Assembly (NCBI RefSeq): GCF_024749165.1
Contig: NZ_CP087190.1
Coordinates: forward strand, 1,014,001-1,078,000
Origin: Pseudomonas sp. B21-023
GTDB lineage: Bacteria > Pseudomonadota > Gammaproteobacteria > Pseudomonadales > Pseudomonadaceae
Direction: 5' to 3'
DNA: 64,000 bases
Positions 31,684 to 39,254 of the stretch are shown in pieces. The stretch's first letter is position 1, and every line of letters starts with the position of its first letter. Below the pieces are notes generated by a model. That model saw only the letters and a program-made list of their open reading frames with translations. It was not told the origin of the DNA and did not search any database. A program made the position numbers and the translations under genes.

Positions 31684-32364
31684 ATGCTGCTTCACATCCC
31701 AGGCCTGTTCGAGGCCGACGAAATCCTGCGCATTCGCGAAGCCCTGGAGCAGGCCGACTGGGCCGACGGCAAAATCACCGCCGGATACCAGTCGGCCAAG
31801 GCCAAGCACAACCTGCAGTTGCCCGAGGGGCATGCGCTGGCCAAGGAAATCGGCAGTGCGTTGATCGAGCGGCTGTGGCGCAACCCGTTGTTCATGTCCG
31901 CGGCGCTGCCGCACAAGGTGTTCCCGCCACTGATCAACTGCTATCGCGAGGGCGGCAGTTTCGATTTCCATATCGACAATGCCTTGCGCCAGCCCAAGGG
32001 CAGCCCGGAGCGCGTGCGTACCGACCTGTCCTCGACGCTGTTTCTCAGCGACCCGGACAGCTATGACGGCGGCGAGCTGGTGATCCAGGACACCTATGGC
32101 GTGCGGCAGGTCAAGCTGGCCGCCGGCGACCTGGTTCTGTACCCCGGCACCAGCCTGCACAAGGTCAACCCGGTCACCCGCGGGGCGCGCTATGCGGCGT
32201 TCTTCTGGACCCAGAGCCTGGTGCGCGAGGACAGCCAGCGCACCTTGCTGTTCGAGATGGACAATGCCATCCGTCAGCTCGGCGCCGATGTGCCGGAGCA
32301 CCCGTCGCTGCTGCAACTGACGGGCACCTACCACAACCTGCTGCGCCGCTGGGCCGAGGTCTGA
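31684..32364 (+). CDS. piuC: PiuC-like Fe(II)/2-oxoglutarate PKHD-type hydroxylase
   Basis: A 226-residue dioxygenase of the PKHD (prolyl 4-hydroxylase-like) family. The iron ligands His96 and Asp98 (FDFHIDNAL) and His159 (SLHKVNPV), and the 2-oxoglutarate-binding Arg169, are all present. In P. aeruginosa and E. coli (YbiX) the gene neighbours a catecholate receptor and is iron-regulated, but the substrate is not known to me. It diverges from piuA across a 220-bp region with a candidate Fur box and is followed closely by the SEL1 gene. Confidence 0.9.
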   Translation: MLLHIPGLFEADEILRIREALEQADWADGKITAGYQSAKAKHNLQLPEGHALAKEIGSALIERLWRNPLFMSAALPHKVFPPLINCYREGGSFDFHIDNALRQPKGSPERVRTDLSSTLFLSDPDSYDGGELVIQDTYGVRQVKLAAGDLVLYPGTSLHKVNPVTRGARYAAFFWTQSLVREDSQRTLLFEMDNAIRQLGADVPEHPSLLQLTGTYHNLLRRWAEV

Positions 32365-32367
32365 GCC

Positions 32368-33117
32368 GTGTCTTATCAATTGCGTCGTGAGGAAGTGGTG
32401 GATGTGGCCGGGCTGAAGGCGATGCTCAAGCACAGCCCGGGACAGGCCGCGCAGGCGATCCTGACGGCGGCGGGGCAAGGGGCGGTCGAGGCGCAGCTGT
32501 TGCTTGGGCAGATCCTGCTCGATGGGCGCGGTATCGAAGAGGATGCCAACGTGGCCCGGCGTTGGTTCGCCATTGCCGCCCAGGGTGGCAGTGCCATGGC
32601 CCACAACATGCTTGGCCGTTGCCTCGAGCACGGCTGGGGTGGCGAGGTGGATCTCGCCCAGGCGGCCATTCACTATGCCCGGGCGGCCGACGCCGGGCTG
32701 GACTGGGGGATGTACAACCTGGCCAATCTGCTGGCCACCGGTCGTGGGGTGGCGGCCAACCAGTCCCAGGCGTTGATGTGCTACGAGAAAGCCGCGCAGC
32801 TGGGGCATGCCAAGTCGATGAACCTGTATGGGCGGTATCTGGAGCAGGGCATTGCCACCGCTGCGAGCCCGGTGCGGGCCATGCGCTGGTATCGCCGTTC
32901 AGCCGAGGCGGGGGATTTCCGCGGGATGTTCAGCCTGGCGCTGGTGCTGGTCGAGCGGGGGCAGATAGCCGAGGCCGGGCCCTGGCTGGACCGGGCCAGG
33001 GTCGAAGGCAACCTGAATTTCCTGCGCAGTGCGCTGGTGACGTTGCAGGGGGCGGGGCCAGCATTGATGGCCTTTGCGGCGCGTTATGCCGAGGAGATCG
33101 AACGGCGGGAAGACTGA
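32368..33117 (+). CDS. SEL1-repeat (TPR-like) protein
   Basis: A 249-residue helical-repeat protein with about five SEL1 repeats of roughly 36 residues, such as LLLGQILLDGRGIEEDANVARRWF, MAHNMLGRCLEHGWGGEVDL and SMNLYGRYLEQGIATAASPV. No signal peptide is seen, so it is probably cytoplasmic. It starts at GTG 32368, 3 bp after piuC, so the two are co-expressed and likely share iron control. SEL1 proteins usually scaffold protein interactions. The partner is unknown; PiuC is an obvious candidate. Confidence 0.85.
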   Translation: MSYQLRREEVVDVAGLKAMLKHSPGQAAQAILTAAGQGAVEAQLLLGQILLDGRGIEEDANVARRWFAIAAQGGSAMAHNMLGRCLEHGWGGEVDLAQAAIHYARAADAGLDWGMYNLANLLATGRGVAANQSQALMCYEKAAQLGHAKSMNLYGRYLEQGIATAASPVRAMRWYRRSAEAGDFRGMFSLALVLVERGQIAEAGPWLDRARVEGNLNFLRSALVTLQGAGPALMAFAARYAEEIERRED

Positions 33118-33164
33118 GCCTGATCGTGCGGGCCTCTGCGCGAGACCGCTGCCACGAGCAAGTA

Positions 33165-33279
33165 GGGGCCGCCTTGCGGCCCATCGCCGGCAAGCCGGCT
33201 CCCACAGGTTCAGCGCAGGTCTCAGAACTGCGCGATCCCTGTGGGAGCCGGCTTGCCGGCGATGGGCTGCGTAGCAGCC
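33165..33279. repeat. Paired REP element
   Basis: Inverted arms GCCCATCGCCGGCAAGCCGG onward (33178-33208) and CCTGTGGGAGCCGGCTTGCC onward (33238-33268). Each arm is flanked by a short GGCCGCCTTGCGGCC or GGCTGCGTAGCAGCC hairpin. It lies between the converging SEL1 and decarboxylase genes and is the longest standard REP doublet here. Confidence 0.85.
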
Positions 33280-33296
33280 GCAAGTGACGCCTCGAG

Positions 33297-34460
33297 TTAC
33301 AGGTAGTAAGCCTTCAGCGGCGGGAAGCCGTTGAACTCCACCGCGCTGTAGCTGGTGGTGTAGGCACCGGTCGACAGCCAGTACAGGCGGTCACCGATGG
33401 CCAGGTTCAGCGGCAGGCCGTACTTGTAGTTTTCGTACATGATGTCGGCGCTGTCGCAGGTCGGGCCGGCGATGACGACTTCTTCGGTTTCGCCTTTCTT
33501 TTCGGTCCAGATCGGGAACTTGATGGCTTCGTCCATGGTTTCGATCAGGCCGGAGAACTTGCCCACGTCGGTGTAGATCCAGCGCTCGACGGCAGTACGA
33601 GACTTGCGCGCCACCAGCACCACTTCACTGACCAGGATGCCGGCGTTGGCGATCAGCGAACGGCCAGGCTCGAGGATGATTTCCGGCAGGTCGTCACCGA
33701 AGTCTTCCTTGAGGAAGCGGATGATCTCTTCGGCGTAGGTCTCGAGGCTGTTGGTGCGGGTGATGTAGTTGGCCGGGAAGCCGCCGCCCATGTTGATCAG
33801 CTTCAGCTCGATGCCGTCTTCTTCCTTGAGGCGCTCGAAGATCACCTTGACCTTGGCGATGGCTGCGTCCCACACGCTGATGTCGCGCTGTTGCGAGCCG
33901 ACGTGGAAGGAGATGCCGTAGGGCACCAGGCCCAGGTCGCGGGCGAGGATCAGCAGGTCCATGGCCATGTCGGTCTGGCAGCCGAACTTGCGCGACAGTG
34001 GCCAGTCGGCGGTGGTGGAGCCTTCGGTGAGAATACGCACATAGACTTTCGAGCCCGGCGCGGCCTTGGCGATGTTGCGCAGGTCGGCCTCGGAGTCGGT
34101 GGCGTACAGGCGCACGCCTTTCTCGTAGAAGTAGCGGATGTCCTTGGACTTCTTGATGGTGTTGCCGTAGCTGATACGGTCGGCGCTGACGCCGCGGCCG
34201 AGCACCTTGTCCAGTTCATAGATCGAGGCGATGTCGAAGCTCGAGCCCTTTTCCTTCAGCAGGTCGATGATCTCGACCGCCGGGTTGGCCTTGACCGCGT
34301 AGTAGACCTTGGCGAATTCGAACCCGGCGCGCAGGTCGTCATAGGCCTGGCTGATCATCTGGGTATCGATGAGAACGAACGGGGTTTCCTGCTTGTCGGC
34401 GAACGCCTTCATTTTCTGGAAGGTGTCACGCGCAAAGTAGTCTTCGACCTGGATCGACAT
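33297..34460 (-). CDS. speC: Ornithine decarboxylase, eukaryotic-type (group IV)
   Basis: A 387-residue PLP enzyme with an alanine-racemase-type barrel that turns ornithine into putrescine. Lys57 (YYAVKANPAV) binds PLP. The GFPANY loop and EPGRSLIAN motif contact PLP phosphate, and Cys335 (GPTCDSADIMYE) is the catalytic cysteine contributed across the dimer. The ATG at 34460 has GGAG about 12 bases upstream and matches family N-termini (MSIQVEDYFARDTF). The same frame stays open for 63 further codons upstream into the leader. Some relatives also accept lysine. Confidence 0.93.
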   Translation of the reverse strand: MSIQVEDYFARDTFQKMKAFADKQETPFVLIDTQMISQAYDDLRAGFEFAKVYYAVKANPAVEIIDLLKEKGSSFDIASIYELDKVLGRGVSADRISYGNTIKKSKDIRYFYEKGVRLYATDSEADLRNIAKAAPGSKVYVRILTEGSTTADWPLSRKFGCQTDMAMDLLILARDLGLVPYGISFHVGSQQRDISVWDAAIAKVKVIFERLKEEDGIELKLINMGGGFPANYITRTNSLETYAEEIIRFLKEDFGDDLPEIILEPGRSLIANAGILVSEVVLVARKSRTAVERWIYTDVGKFSGLIETMDEAIKFPIWTEKKGETEEVVIAGPTCDSADIMYENYKYGLPLNLAIGDRLYWLSTGAYTTSYSAVEFNGFPPLKAYYL

Positions 34461-34560
34461 GCTCAGGGGCTCCATGGGCAAACTGAAAAGATAAGTGGCA
34501 GCAACTGAACGTCCTCCGTATCCCCACTTTGGTTCGCCTACTTCCCAAGGCATGTCGCCG

Positions 34561-34603
34561 AAAGCAAAAAGGTCAGCCGTGCCGGGAAAAGGCGGGTGAC
34601 CTT
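34561..34603 (-). terminator. Attenuator-like hairpin in the decarboxylase leader
   Basis: On the minus strand, AAGGTCA (34597-34603) pairs with TGACCTT (34569-34575). Inside it, CCG/CGG and CC/GG pairs form around a loop of about six bases. The stem runs directly into TTTTTGCTTT. The hairpin lies between the promoter at 34665 and the coding start at 34460, so it would end transcription before the gene unless relieved. Confidence 0.6.
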
Positions 34604-34664
34604 GCTGTCTCGTCGTCAGTACTTGAGCCGGATGGATCGTTTCCAGCATGGACGTTCGGCGCGC

Positions 34665-34693
34665 ACTTTAGGGTGTGAAAACGCCAATATCAA
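34665..34693 (-). promoter_or_regulatory. Predicted sigma-70 promoter of ornithine decarboxylase
   Basis: On the minus strand, -35 TTGATA (34688-34693), spacer of exactly 17 bp, and -10 TAAAGT (34665-34670). Transcription would start near 34658, giving a 5' leader of about 200 nt that includes the terminator-like hairpin. Confidence 0.6.
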
Positions 34694-35061
34694 CAGGCAA
34701 TCCGAGGGCATTCGTCGTGTGCCGGCGGCCTGCCGTTGCGATAACCGACCGATGTGAACCAGGTAGGTTCAGGAAATGACCATGAGCGTAAAAAATTGTG
34801 GAATAGGTGGCGATCTGGCTGCGATCGGTTGATAGCTTCATTCTTTGCATGATGGCTCTGGTTTCGCTGCGAAAGGGCGGAGGAACCTGTTGGTGACCGT
34901 TTGTCGGTGGCTGAGGCAGGAGGGCGAATGAACACAGGGTGTTCAAATTTATGGCCACATGCTCAGCCTGGTCTTTACCGCGAAATTGGCCATAAATTTT
35001 TTGTTACGCAGAGCCTATCTGGGCCATTGGTCGTGCAAGGGACATGTCGATTGCCGTCCTT
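34694..35061. other. Long intergenic region with an inverted repeat
   Basis: There is no supported gene between the decarboxylase promoter and the sigma-factor gene, and the region is less GC-rich than its neighbours. A small hairpin GAACC-AGGTA-GGTTC lies near 34756-34770. A 13-bp perfect inverted repeat, AAATTTATGGCCA (34945-34957) and TGGCCATAAATTT (34987-34999), is followed by a T-run to 35003. An ATG at 34928 has a perfect AGGAGG upstream, but its frame has no recognisable product. Confidence 0.55.
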
Positions 35062-35080
35062 GATGAGAAATATTACTATT
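35062..35080 (+). promoter_or_regulatory. Candidate Fur box before the ECF sigma gene
   Basis: GATGAGAAATATTACTATT resembles the Fur core (AATGAGAAT...TTATC) and lies 35 bp upstream of the GTG start of the sigma factor. FecI-type sigma genes are commonly Fur-repressed. The match to the full 19-bp consensus is about 11 of 19. Confidence 0.5.
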
Positions 35081-35114
35081 CGCGACCTCATCTGCCTCCC
35101 TGACGACCCCGACC

Positions 35115-35603
35115 GTGTCCGGACCCAAAGGCTTCCTCGACCATTACCAAGAGCTGATCGGCACCTGGACGCGCAAACTGCGCAGTCGACAGCAGGCCGA
35201 GGACCTCACCCACGATGCCTTTGTGCGGGTGCTGGAAAACCCGCGCGAGCAGGTCGAACAGCCACGCGCCTATCTGCACCAGACCGCCCGCAACATCGCC
35301 GTCGACGGCTTTCGCCGCGAGGACCGGCGCCAGGCCCTGGAGCTTGAGGCCTTCACAGGTGATATGGCCGCAGGGGACGACCCGGAAGCGTATGTGCACG
35401 CCCTGGAACTGGCCGACAGCGTCGAGCGTGCGCTGGCCGAGCTGCCGCTGAATTGCCGCAGGGTGTTCATCTGGCAGAAGCTCGAAGGCCTGACCCAGGC
35501 CGAGATCGCCGAGCGCATGGGTTTGACCAAGAACATGGTCGAAAAGTATATGATCCGCACGCTCCGGCATCTGCGTGAGCACCTGGATGTGTCGGCCAGA
35601 TGA
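35115..35603 (+). CDS. FecI-like ECF sigma factor
   Basis: A 162-residue iron-starvation-type ECF sigma factor. Region 2 is at about residues 5-75 (LTHDAFVRVLENPRE, TARNIAVDGFRRE) and region 4 at about 100-155 (CRRVFIWQKLEGLTQAEIAERMGLTKNMVEKYMIRTLRHL). It should direct transcription of the receptor gene at 36692 when the receptor senses its ligand. It starts at GTG 35115 with a weak ribosome site and its stop overlaps the fecR start. A candidate Fur box lies upstream. Confidence 0.9.
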   Translation: MSGPKGFLDHYQELIGTWTRKLRSRQQAEDLTHDAFVRVLENPREQVEQPRAYLHQTARNIAVDGFRREDRRQALELEAFTGDMAAGDDPEAYVHALELADSVERALAELPLNCRRVFIWQKLEGLTQAEIAERMGLTKNMVEKYMIRTLRHLREHLDVSAR

Positions 35604-36583
35604 GTCAGGAGACCCCTTCGATGAAACAGCACGCGCCCGATCCCGTGGGCGAGCAGGCGGCCAGCTGGTTCGCCCGGGCCCAGGACGCGCCGCACGACAA
35701 TGCCGTGCAGTCGGCGTTGCAGGCGTGGCTGACGCAGCACCCGCGGCACCGGCAAGAGTACGAGCGCCTGGCGCAACTGTGGCGCGCCGCCGACTTCATC
35801 CCCCGGCAGCGCCTCGAGGCGCTTTGCCAGCCCGAGCCGGTACGTCAGTTGCCGCGCCGACGCCTGCTGCGCCAGGCATTGGCGGCCGGGGTGGCGATGG
35901 TGGCGCTCGGGCTTGGCTGGACGGGCTGGCAGTATCAACAGCTCAATCACCAGGACATGCTGGGCACGGGCTTGGGTGAGCGACGTCAGGTCGAGTTGCC
36001 GGACGGTTCACGGTTGGAGCTCAACAGTGCCACACAGGTCCAGGTGATGTTTTCCCCGGGGCAGCGCCATGTGCGCCTGGACGCGGGCGAGGCGATGTTC
36101 ATCGTCGCCCACGACAGTGGCCGACCCTTTGTGGTCAGCACTGCCCAGGGCAATGTCACCGTCACCGGCACCCGCTTCGATGTACGCCAGGATCCGAACC
36201 GGACTCGCGTGGCGGTGGAGCAGGGGGCGGTGAAGGTACAGGGCGCAGCCGAGTCGCTGGCGCTGCTCACTGCCGGCCAGGGTTCGCATATCGATGCGCA
36301 GGGCAAGGTCGCCGCGCCCTATGCCATCGATGCCAAGGCGCTGACCGCCTGGCGCCAGGGCAAGCTGGTCTTCGACAACGCGCCGCTGAGCGACGTAGTG
36401 GCGGAGGTTTCGCGCTACCGCGCCCGACCTTTGCATGTGGCGTCCGGCAAGGCCGCTGCTCTGCGCCTGTCGAGCACCTTCAGCACCGACGACCCGGACG
36501 CCCTGTTGCGGGCCTTGCCGAGCATACTGCCGGTGCGCGTGAAGAACCTTGCAGACGGCTCCAGCGAAATTGTTCTGAAATAG
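35600..36583 (+). CDS. FecR-like transmembrane sigma regulator
   Basis: A 327-residue FecR-family protein. A cytoplasmic DUF4880 N-terminus (AASWFARAQDAPHDNAVQSALQAWL) and one membrane helix (about residues 92-111, ALAAGVAMVALGLGWTGWQY) lead to a periplasmic FecR domain (LNSATQVQVMF, GEAMFIVAHDSGRPFVV) and a C-terminal STN-like part. It relays the signal from the receptor's N-terminal domain to the sigma factor. It starts in the ATGA overlap with the sigma gene. Confidence 0.92.
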   Translation: MSQETPSMKQHAPDPVGEQAASWFARAQDAPHDNAVQSALQAWLTQHPRHRQEYERLAQLWRAADFIPRQRLEALCQPEPVRQLPRRRLLRQALAAGVAMVALGLGWTGWQYQQLNHQDMLGTGLGERRQVELPDGSRLELNSATQVQVMFSPGQRHVRLDAGEAMFIVAHDSGRPFVVSTAQGNVTVTGTRFDVRQDPNRTRVAVEQGAVKVQGAAESLALLTAGQGSHIDAQGKVAAPYAIDAKALTAWRQGKLVFDNAPLSDVVAEVSRYRARPLHVASGKAAALRLSSTFSTDDPDALLRALPSILPVRVKNLADGSSEIVLK

Positions 36584-36597
36584 ATTCAGGTTTTTTT
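36575..36597 (+). terminator. Small terminator-like hairpin after fecR
   Basis: A 5-bp stem CTGAA/TTCAG with loop ATAGA (36575-36589), followed by G and seven T residues. The fecR stop codon TAG (36581-36583) overlaps the loop and right arm. The stem is short, so it may only partly terminate, separating fecIR from the receptor gene. Confidence 0.4.
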
Positions 36598-36691
36598 CCG
36601 TTCGTTCGTCTTCCCCGCCAGCTGCAACTGCCAAGCATTTCCATTTGCATGCGGTTGGCGTTTATCCCGACTCTCAGGACCCATCGAAGAC

Positions 36692-39109
36692 GTGAACAAC
36701 AATAATCCCCTTCTCCAGCTGCGCCGCCTGGCGCTGGCCCTGGCGGTCAGCGCCGCCGCCGGCAACAGCTACGCCGATACCATCCAGATCCAGGCCCAGC
36801 CATTGGCGGGCGCACTCAAGCAGTTGGGCCAGCAGACCAACCTGCAACTGTTCTTCAGCCCCGAGCTGGTGGACGGCAAGCAGGCCCCGGCGGTGTCCGG
36901 CAACCTGGCGCCGGAGCAGGCCCTGCAGCAACTGCTGCAAGGTAGCGGGCTGACCTTCGAGCAGTCCGCGGACACCGTGGTGGTCAAGCCGGCCCAGGCC
37001 GCCGGTACCCTGACCACCGGCAGCCTGGAGCTGGCGCCCACCGATATCAAGGTGGTCGGGGACTGGCTGGGTGACGCCGACCAGAGCGTGGTGCAGAACC
37101 ACCCGGGCGCGCGCACCGTGGTACGCCGTGAAGCGATGGTGGAGAAGGGCACGATGAACGTGCGTGACGCCCTGCGCGGTATCCCGGGCGTGCAGGTGCA
37201 GGATTCCAACGGCACCGGTGGCAGCGACCTGTCGCTGAACGTCGGCGTGCGTGGCCTGACGTCGCGCCTGTCACCGCGCTCGACCGTGCTGATCGATGGC
37301 ATCCCGGCGGCCTTCGCCCCCTACGGCCAGCCACAGCTGTCGATGGCGCCGATCTCCTCGGGCAACCTCGACAGCATCGATGTGGTCCGCGGTGCAGGCT
37401 CGGTCCGCTATGGCCCGCAGAACGTCGGTGGGGTAATCAACTTCGTCACCCGGGCGATACCCGAGAAGGCCAGCGGCGAGCTGTCCACCACCCTCGAGAC
37501 CTCGCGCGATGGCGGCTGGAAGCACACCGAGTCGGCCTTCGTCGGCGGCACTGCCGACAACGGCATGGGCGTGGCGTTGCTGTATACCGGCGTGAATGGC
37601 GATGGCTATCGCGAAAGCAACAACGACAACGATATCGACGACGTGATGCTCAAGACCCACTGGGCACCGACCGATGTCGACGAGTTCTGGCTCAATTTCC
37701 ACTACTACGACGGCCGCGCCGACATGCCGGGTGGCCTGACCCAGGCGCAGTACGATCACAACCCCTACCAGTCGGTGCGCGACTACGACTACTTCAGCGG
37801 CCGCCGCAAGGACGTCTCGTTCAAGTGGCAGCGGCAGATCGACGACGCCACCCAGTTCGAGGTGCTGACCTACTACACCGACAGCTTCCGTGGCAGCGCC
37901 ATCGCCGCCCGCGACCAGAAGACCCTGTCGTCGTACCCGCGCAACTACCACACCTTCGCCATCGAGCCACGTCTGTCGCGGATCTTCTTCGTCGGCCCGA
38001 CCACCCAGGAAGTCAGCGTCGGCTATCGCTATCTGAAGGAAGCGATGCGCGAGCAGTCCACCCGCCTGGCGCTGGTCGACAACGTGCCGACCGTGACCCC
38101 GACCTCCGACGGCCATGTGTTCCAGGACCGCAGCGGTGGCACCGAGGCCAGCGCCTACTACATCGACGACAAGATCGACGTCGGCAACTGGACCATCACC
38201 CCGGGCATCCGCTTCGAGCACATCAACACCGACTGGCGCGACCGCCCGGTTATGGACGCCAACTATCGCCCAGTGCCGGAGAAGAACCGCAGCATCACCA
38301 GCAACGAACCGCTGCCAGCGCTGAGCGTGATGTACCACCTGTCCGATGCGTGGAAGCTGTTCGCCAACTACGAGACCTCGTTCGGCAGCCTGCAGTACTT
38401 CCAGCTGGGCCAGGGCGGCGTCGGCGACAGCACGGCAAACGGCCTGGAGCCGGAGAAGGCCAAGACCTACGAAATTGGTACGCGCTATGACAACGGCAAC
38501 TGGGCCGGTGAGCTGACAGCCTTCTACATCGACTTCGACGATGAGCTGCAGTACATCAGCAACGATGTCGGCTGGACCAACCTGGGGGCGACCAAGCACC
38601 AGGGCATCGAGGCCTCGGCGCGCTACGACCTGTCCGGCCTGGACCCACGCCTGCAGGGGCTGTCGGTGAATGCTGGCTACACCTACACCCGTGCCACCTA
38701 CGAGGGCGAGATCCCTGGTTTCAAGGGGCGTGACCTGCCGTTCTATTCGCGCCAGGTGGCCACCGCCGGCGTGCGCTACGAGGTCAACCGCTGGACCTGG
38801 AACCTGGATGCCTACGCCCAGTCGAAGCAGCGCGCGCCGGGTACCGGGATGAACGCCGATGGCAGCTTCAACGGCAACTACATCACCCAGCCGAGCGCCG
38901 ACGGGCAGTATGGCGACATTCCGGGCTACGTCACCTGGCATGCCCGGGGTGGCTATGCGTTCGGGCCGCAGCTGTCGAACCTGAAGCTGGCCGCCGGGGT
39001 GAAGAACCTGTTCGACAAGCAGTATTTCACCCGCTCCAGCGACAACAACGCGGGGATCTATGTGGGTGAGCCGCGCACGTTCTATGTGCAGGCCAGTGTA
39101 GGGTTCTGA
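36692..39109 (+). CDS. FecA-like TonB-dependent transducer receptor
   Basis: An 805-residue outer-membrane transducer. The signal peptide is about residues 1-28 (ALAVSAAAGNSYA). An STN signalling domain follows (about 30-105; LAGALKQLGQQTNLQLFFSPEL), then the plug (about 135-245; MNVRDALRGIPGVQVQDSNG, IDVVRGAGSVRYGPQNVGG) and a 22-strand barrel ending in Phe. The STN domain and the adjacent sigma/FecR genes mark a cell-surface signalling receptor. Starts at GTG 36692, 108 bp after fecR. The sequence is most like the FecA ferric dicitrate group, but the ligand is inferred only. Confidence 0.88.
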   Translation: MNNNNPLLQLRRLALALAVSAAAGNSYADTIQIQAQPLAGALKQLGQQTNLQLFFSPELVDGKQAPAVSGNLAPEQALQQLLQGSGLTFEQSADTVVVKPAQAAGTLTTGSLELAPTDIKVVGDWLGDADQSVVQNHPGARTVVRREAMVEKGTMNVRDALRGIPGVQVQDSNGTGGSDLSLNVGVRGLTSRLSPRSTVLIDGIPAAFAPYGQPQLSMAPISSGNLDSIDVVRGAGSVRYGPQNVGGVINFVTRAIPEKASGELSTTLETSRDGGWKHTESAFVGGTADNGMGVALLYTGVNGDGYRESNNDNDIDDVMLKTHWAPTDVDEFWLNFHYYDGRADMPGGLTQAQYDHNPYQSVRDYDYFSGRRKDVSFKWQRQIDDATQFEVLTYYTDSFRGSAIAARDQKTLSSYPRNYHTFAIEPRLSRIFFVGPTTQEVSVGYRYLKEAMREQSTRLALVDNVPTVTPTSDGHVFQDRSGGTEASAYYIDDKIDVGNWTITPGIRFEHINTDWRDRPVMDANYRPVPEKNRSITSNEPLPALSVMYHLSDAWKLFANYETSFGSLQYFQLGQGGVGDSTANGLEPEKAKTYEIGTRYDNGNWAGELTAFYIDFDDELQYISNDVGWTNLGATKHQGIEASARYDLSGLDPRLQGLSVNAGYTYTRATYEGEIPGFKGRDLPFYSRQVATAGVRYEVNRWTWNLDAYAQSKQRAPGTGMNADGSFNGNYITQPSADGQYGDIPGYVTWHARGGYAFGPQLSNLKLAAGVKNLFDKQYFTRSSDNNAGIYVGEPRTFYVQASVGF

Positions 39110-39120
39110 TCCAAGATTGC

Positions 39121-39244
39121 GGGGGCTGCTTTGCAGCCTTTTCGCCGCAGTTCGTCGCCACGACAAGCCGGCTCCCACAGTAGTAGCTGCGGCCAATACC
39201 TTGTGGGAGCCGGCTTGCCGGCGAAAAGGGGCGCAAAGCGCCCC
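39121..39244. repeat. Paired REP element between convergent genes
   Basis: Arms CGACAAGCCGGCTCCCACAG (39161-39180) and TGTGGGAGCCGGCTTGCCGG onward (39202-39223). The outer parts hold hairpins GGCTGCTTTGCAGCC and GGGGCGCAAAGCGCCCC. The left arm is degenerate between 39139 and 39160. It separates the receptor gene from the ABC operon and the GGGGCG hairpin may help terminate both. Confidence 0.8.
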
Positions 39245-39254
39245 CGGCTTTCTA

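Noticed and set aside
34461..34649. A 63-residue N-terminal extension of ornithine decarboxylase
   Set aside because: Homologues begin at the ATG at 34460, which has its own ribosome site. The upstream frame covers a terminator-like hairpin and starts within about 10 nt of the predicted transcript end. I treat it as leader, though the open frame is noted as a finding.
34668..34958. A 96-codon minus-strand ORF upstream of ornithine decarboxylase
   Set aside because: No ribosome site, no recognisable domain, and it covers the predicted promoter.
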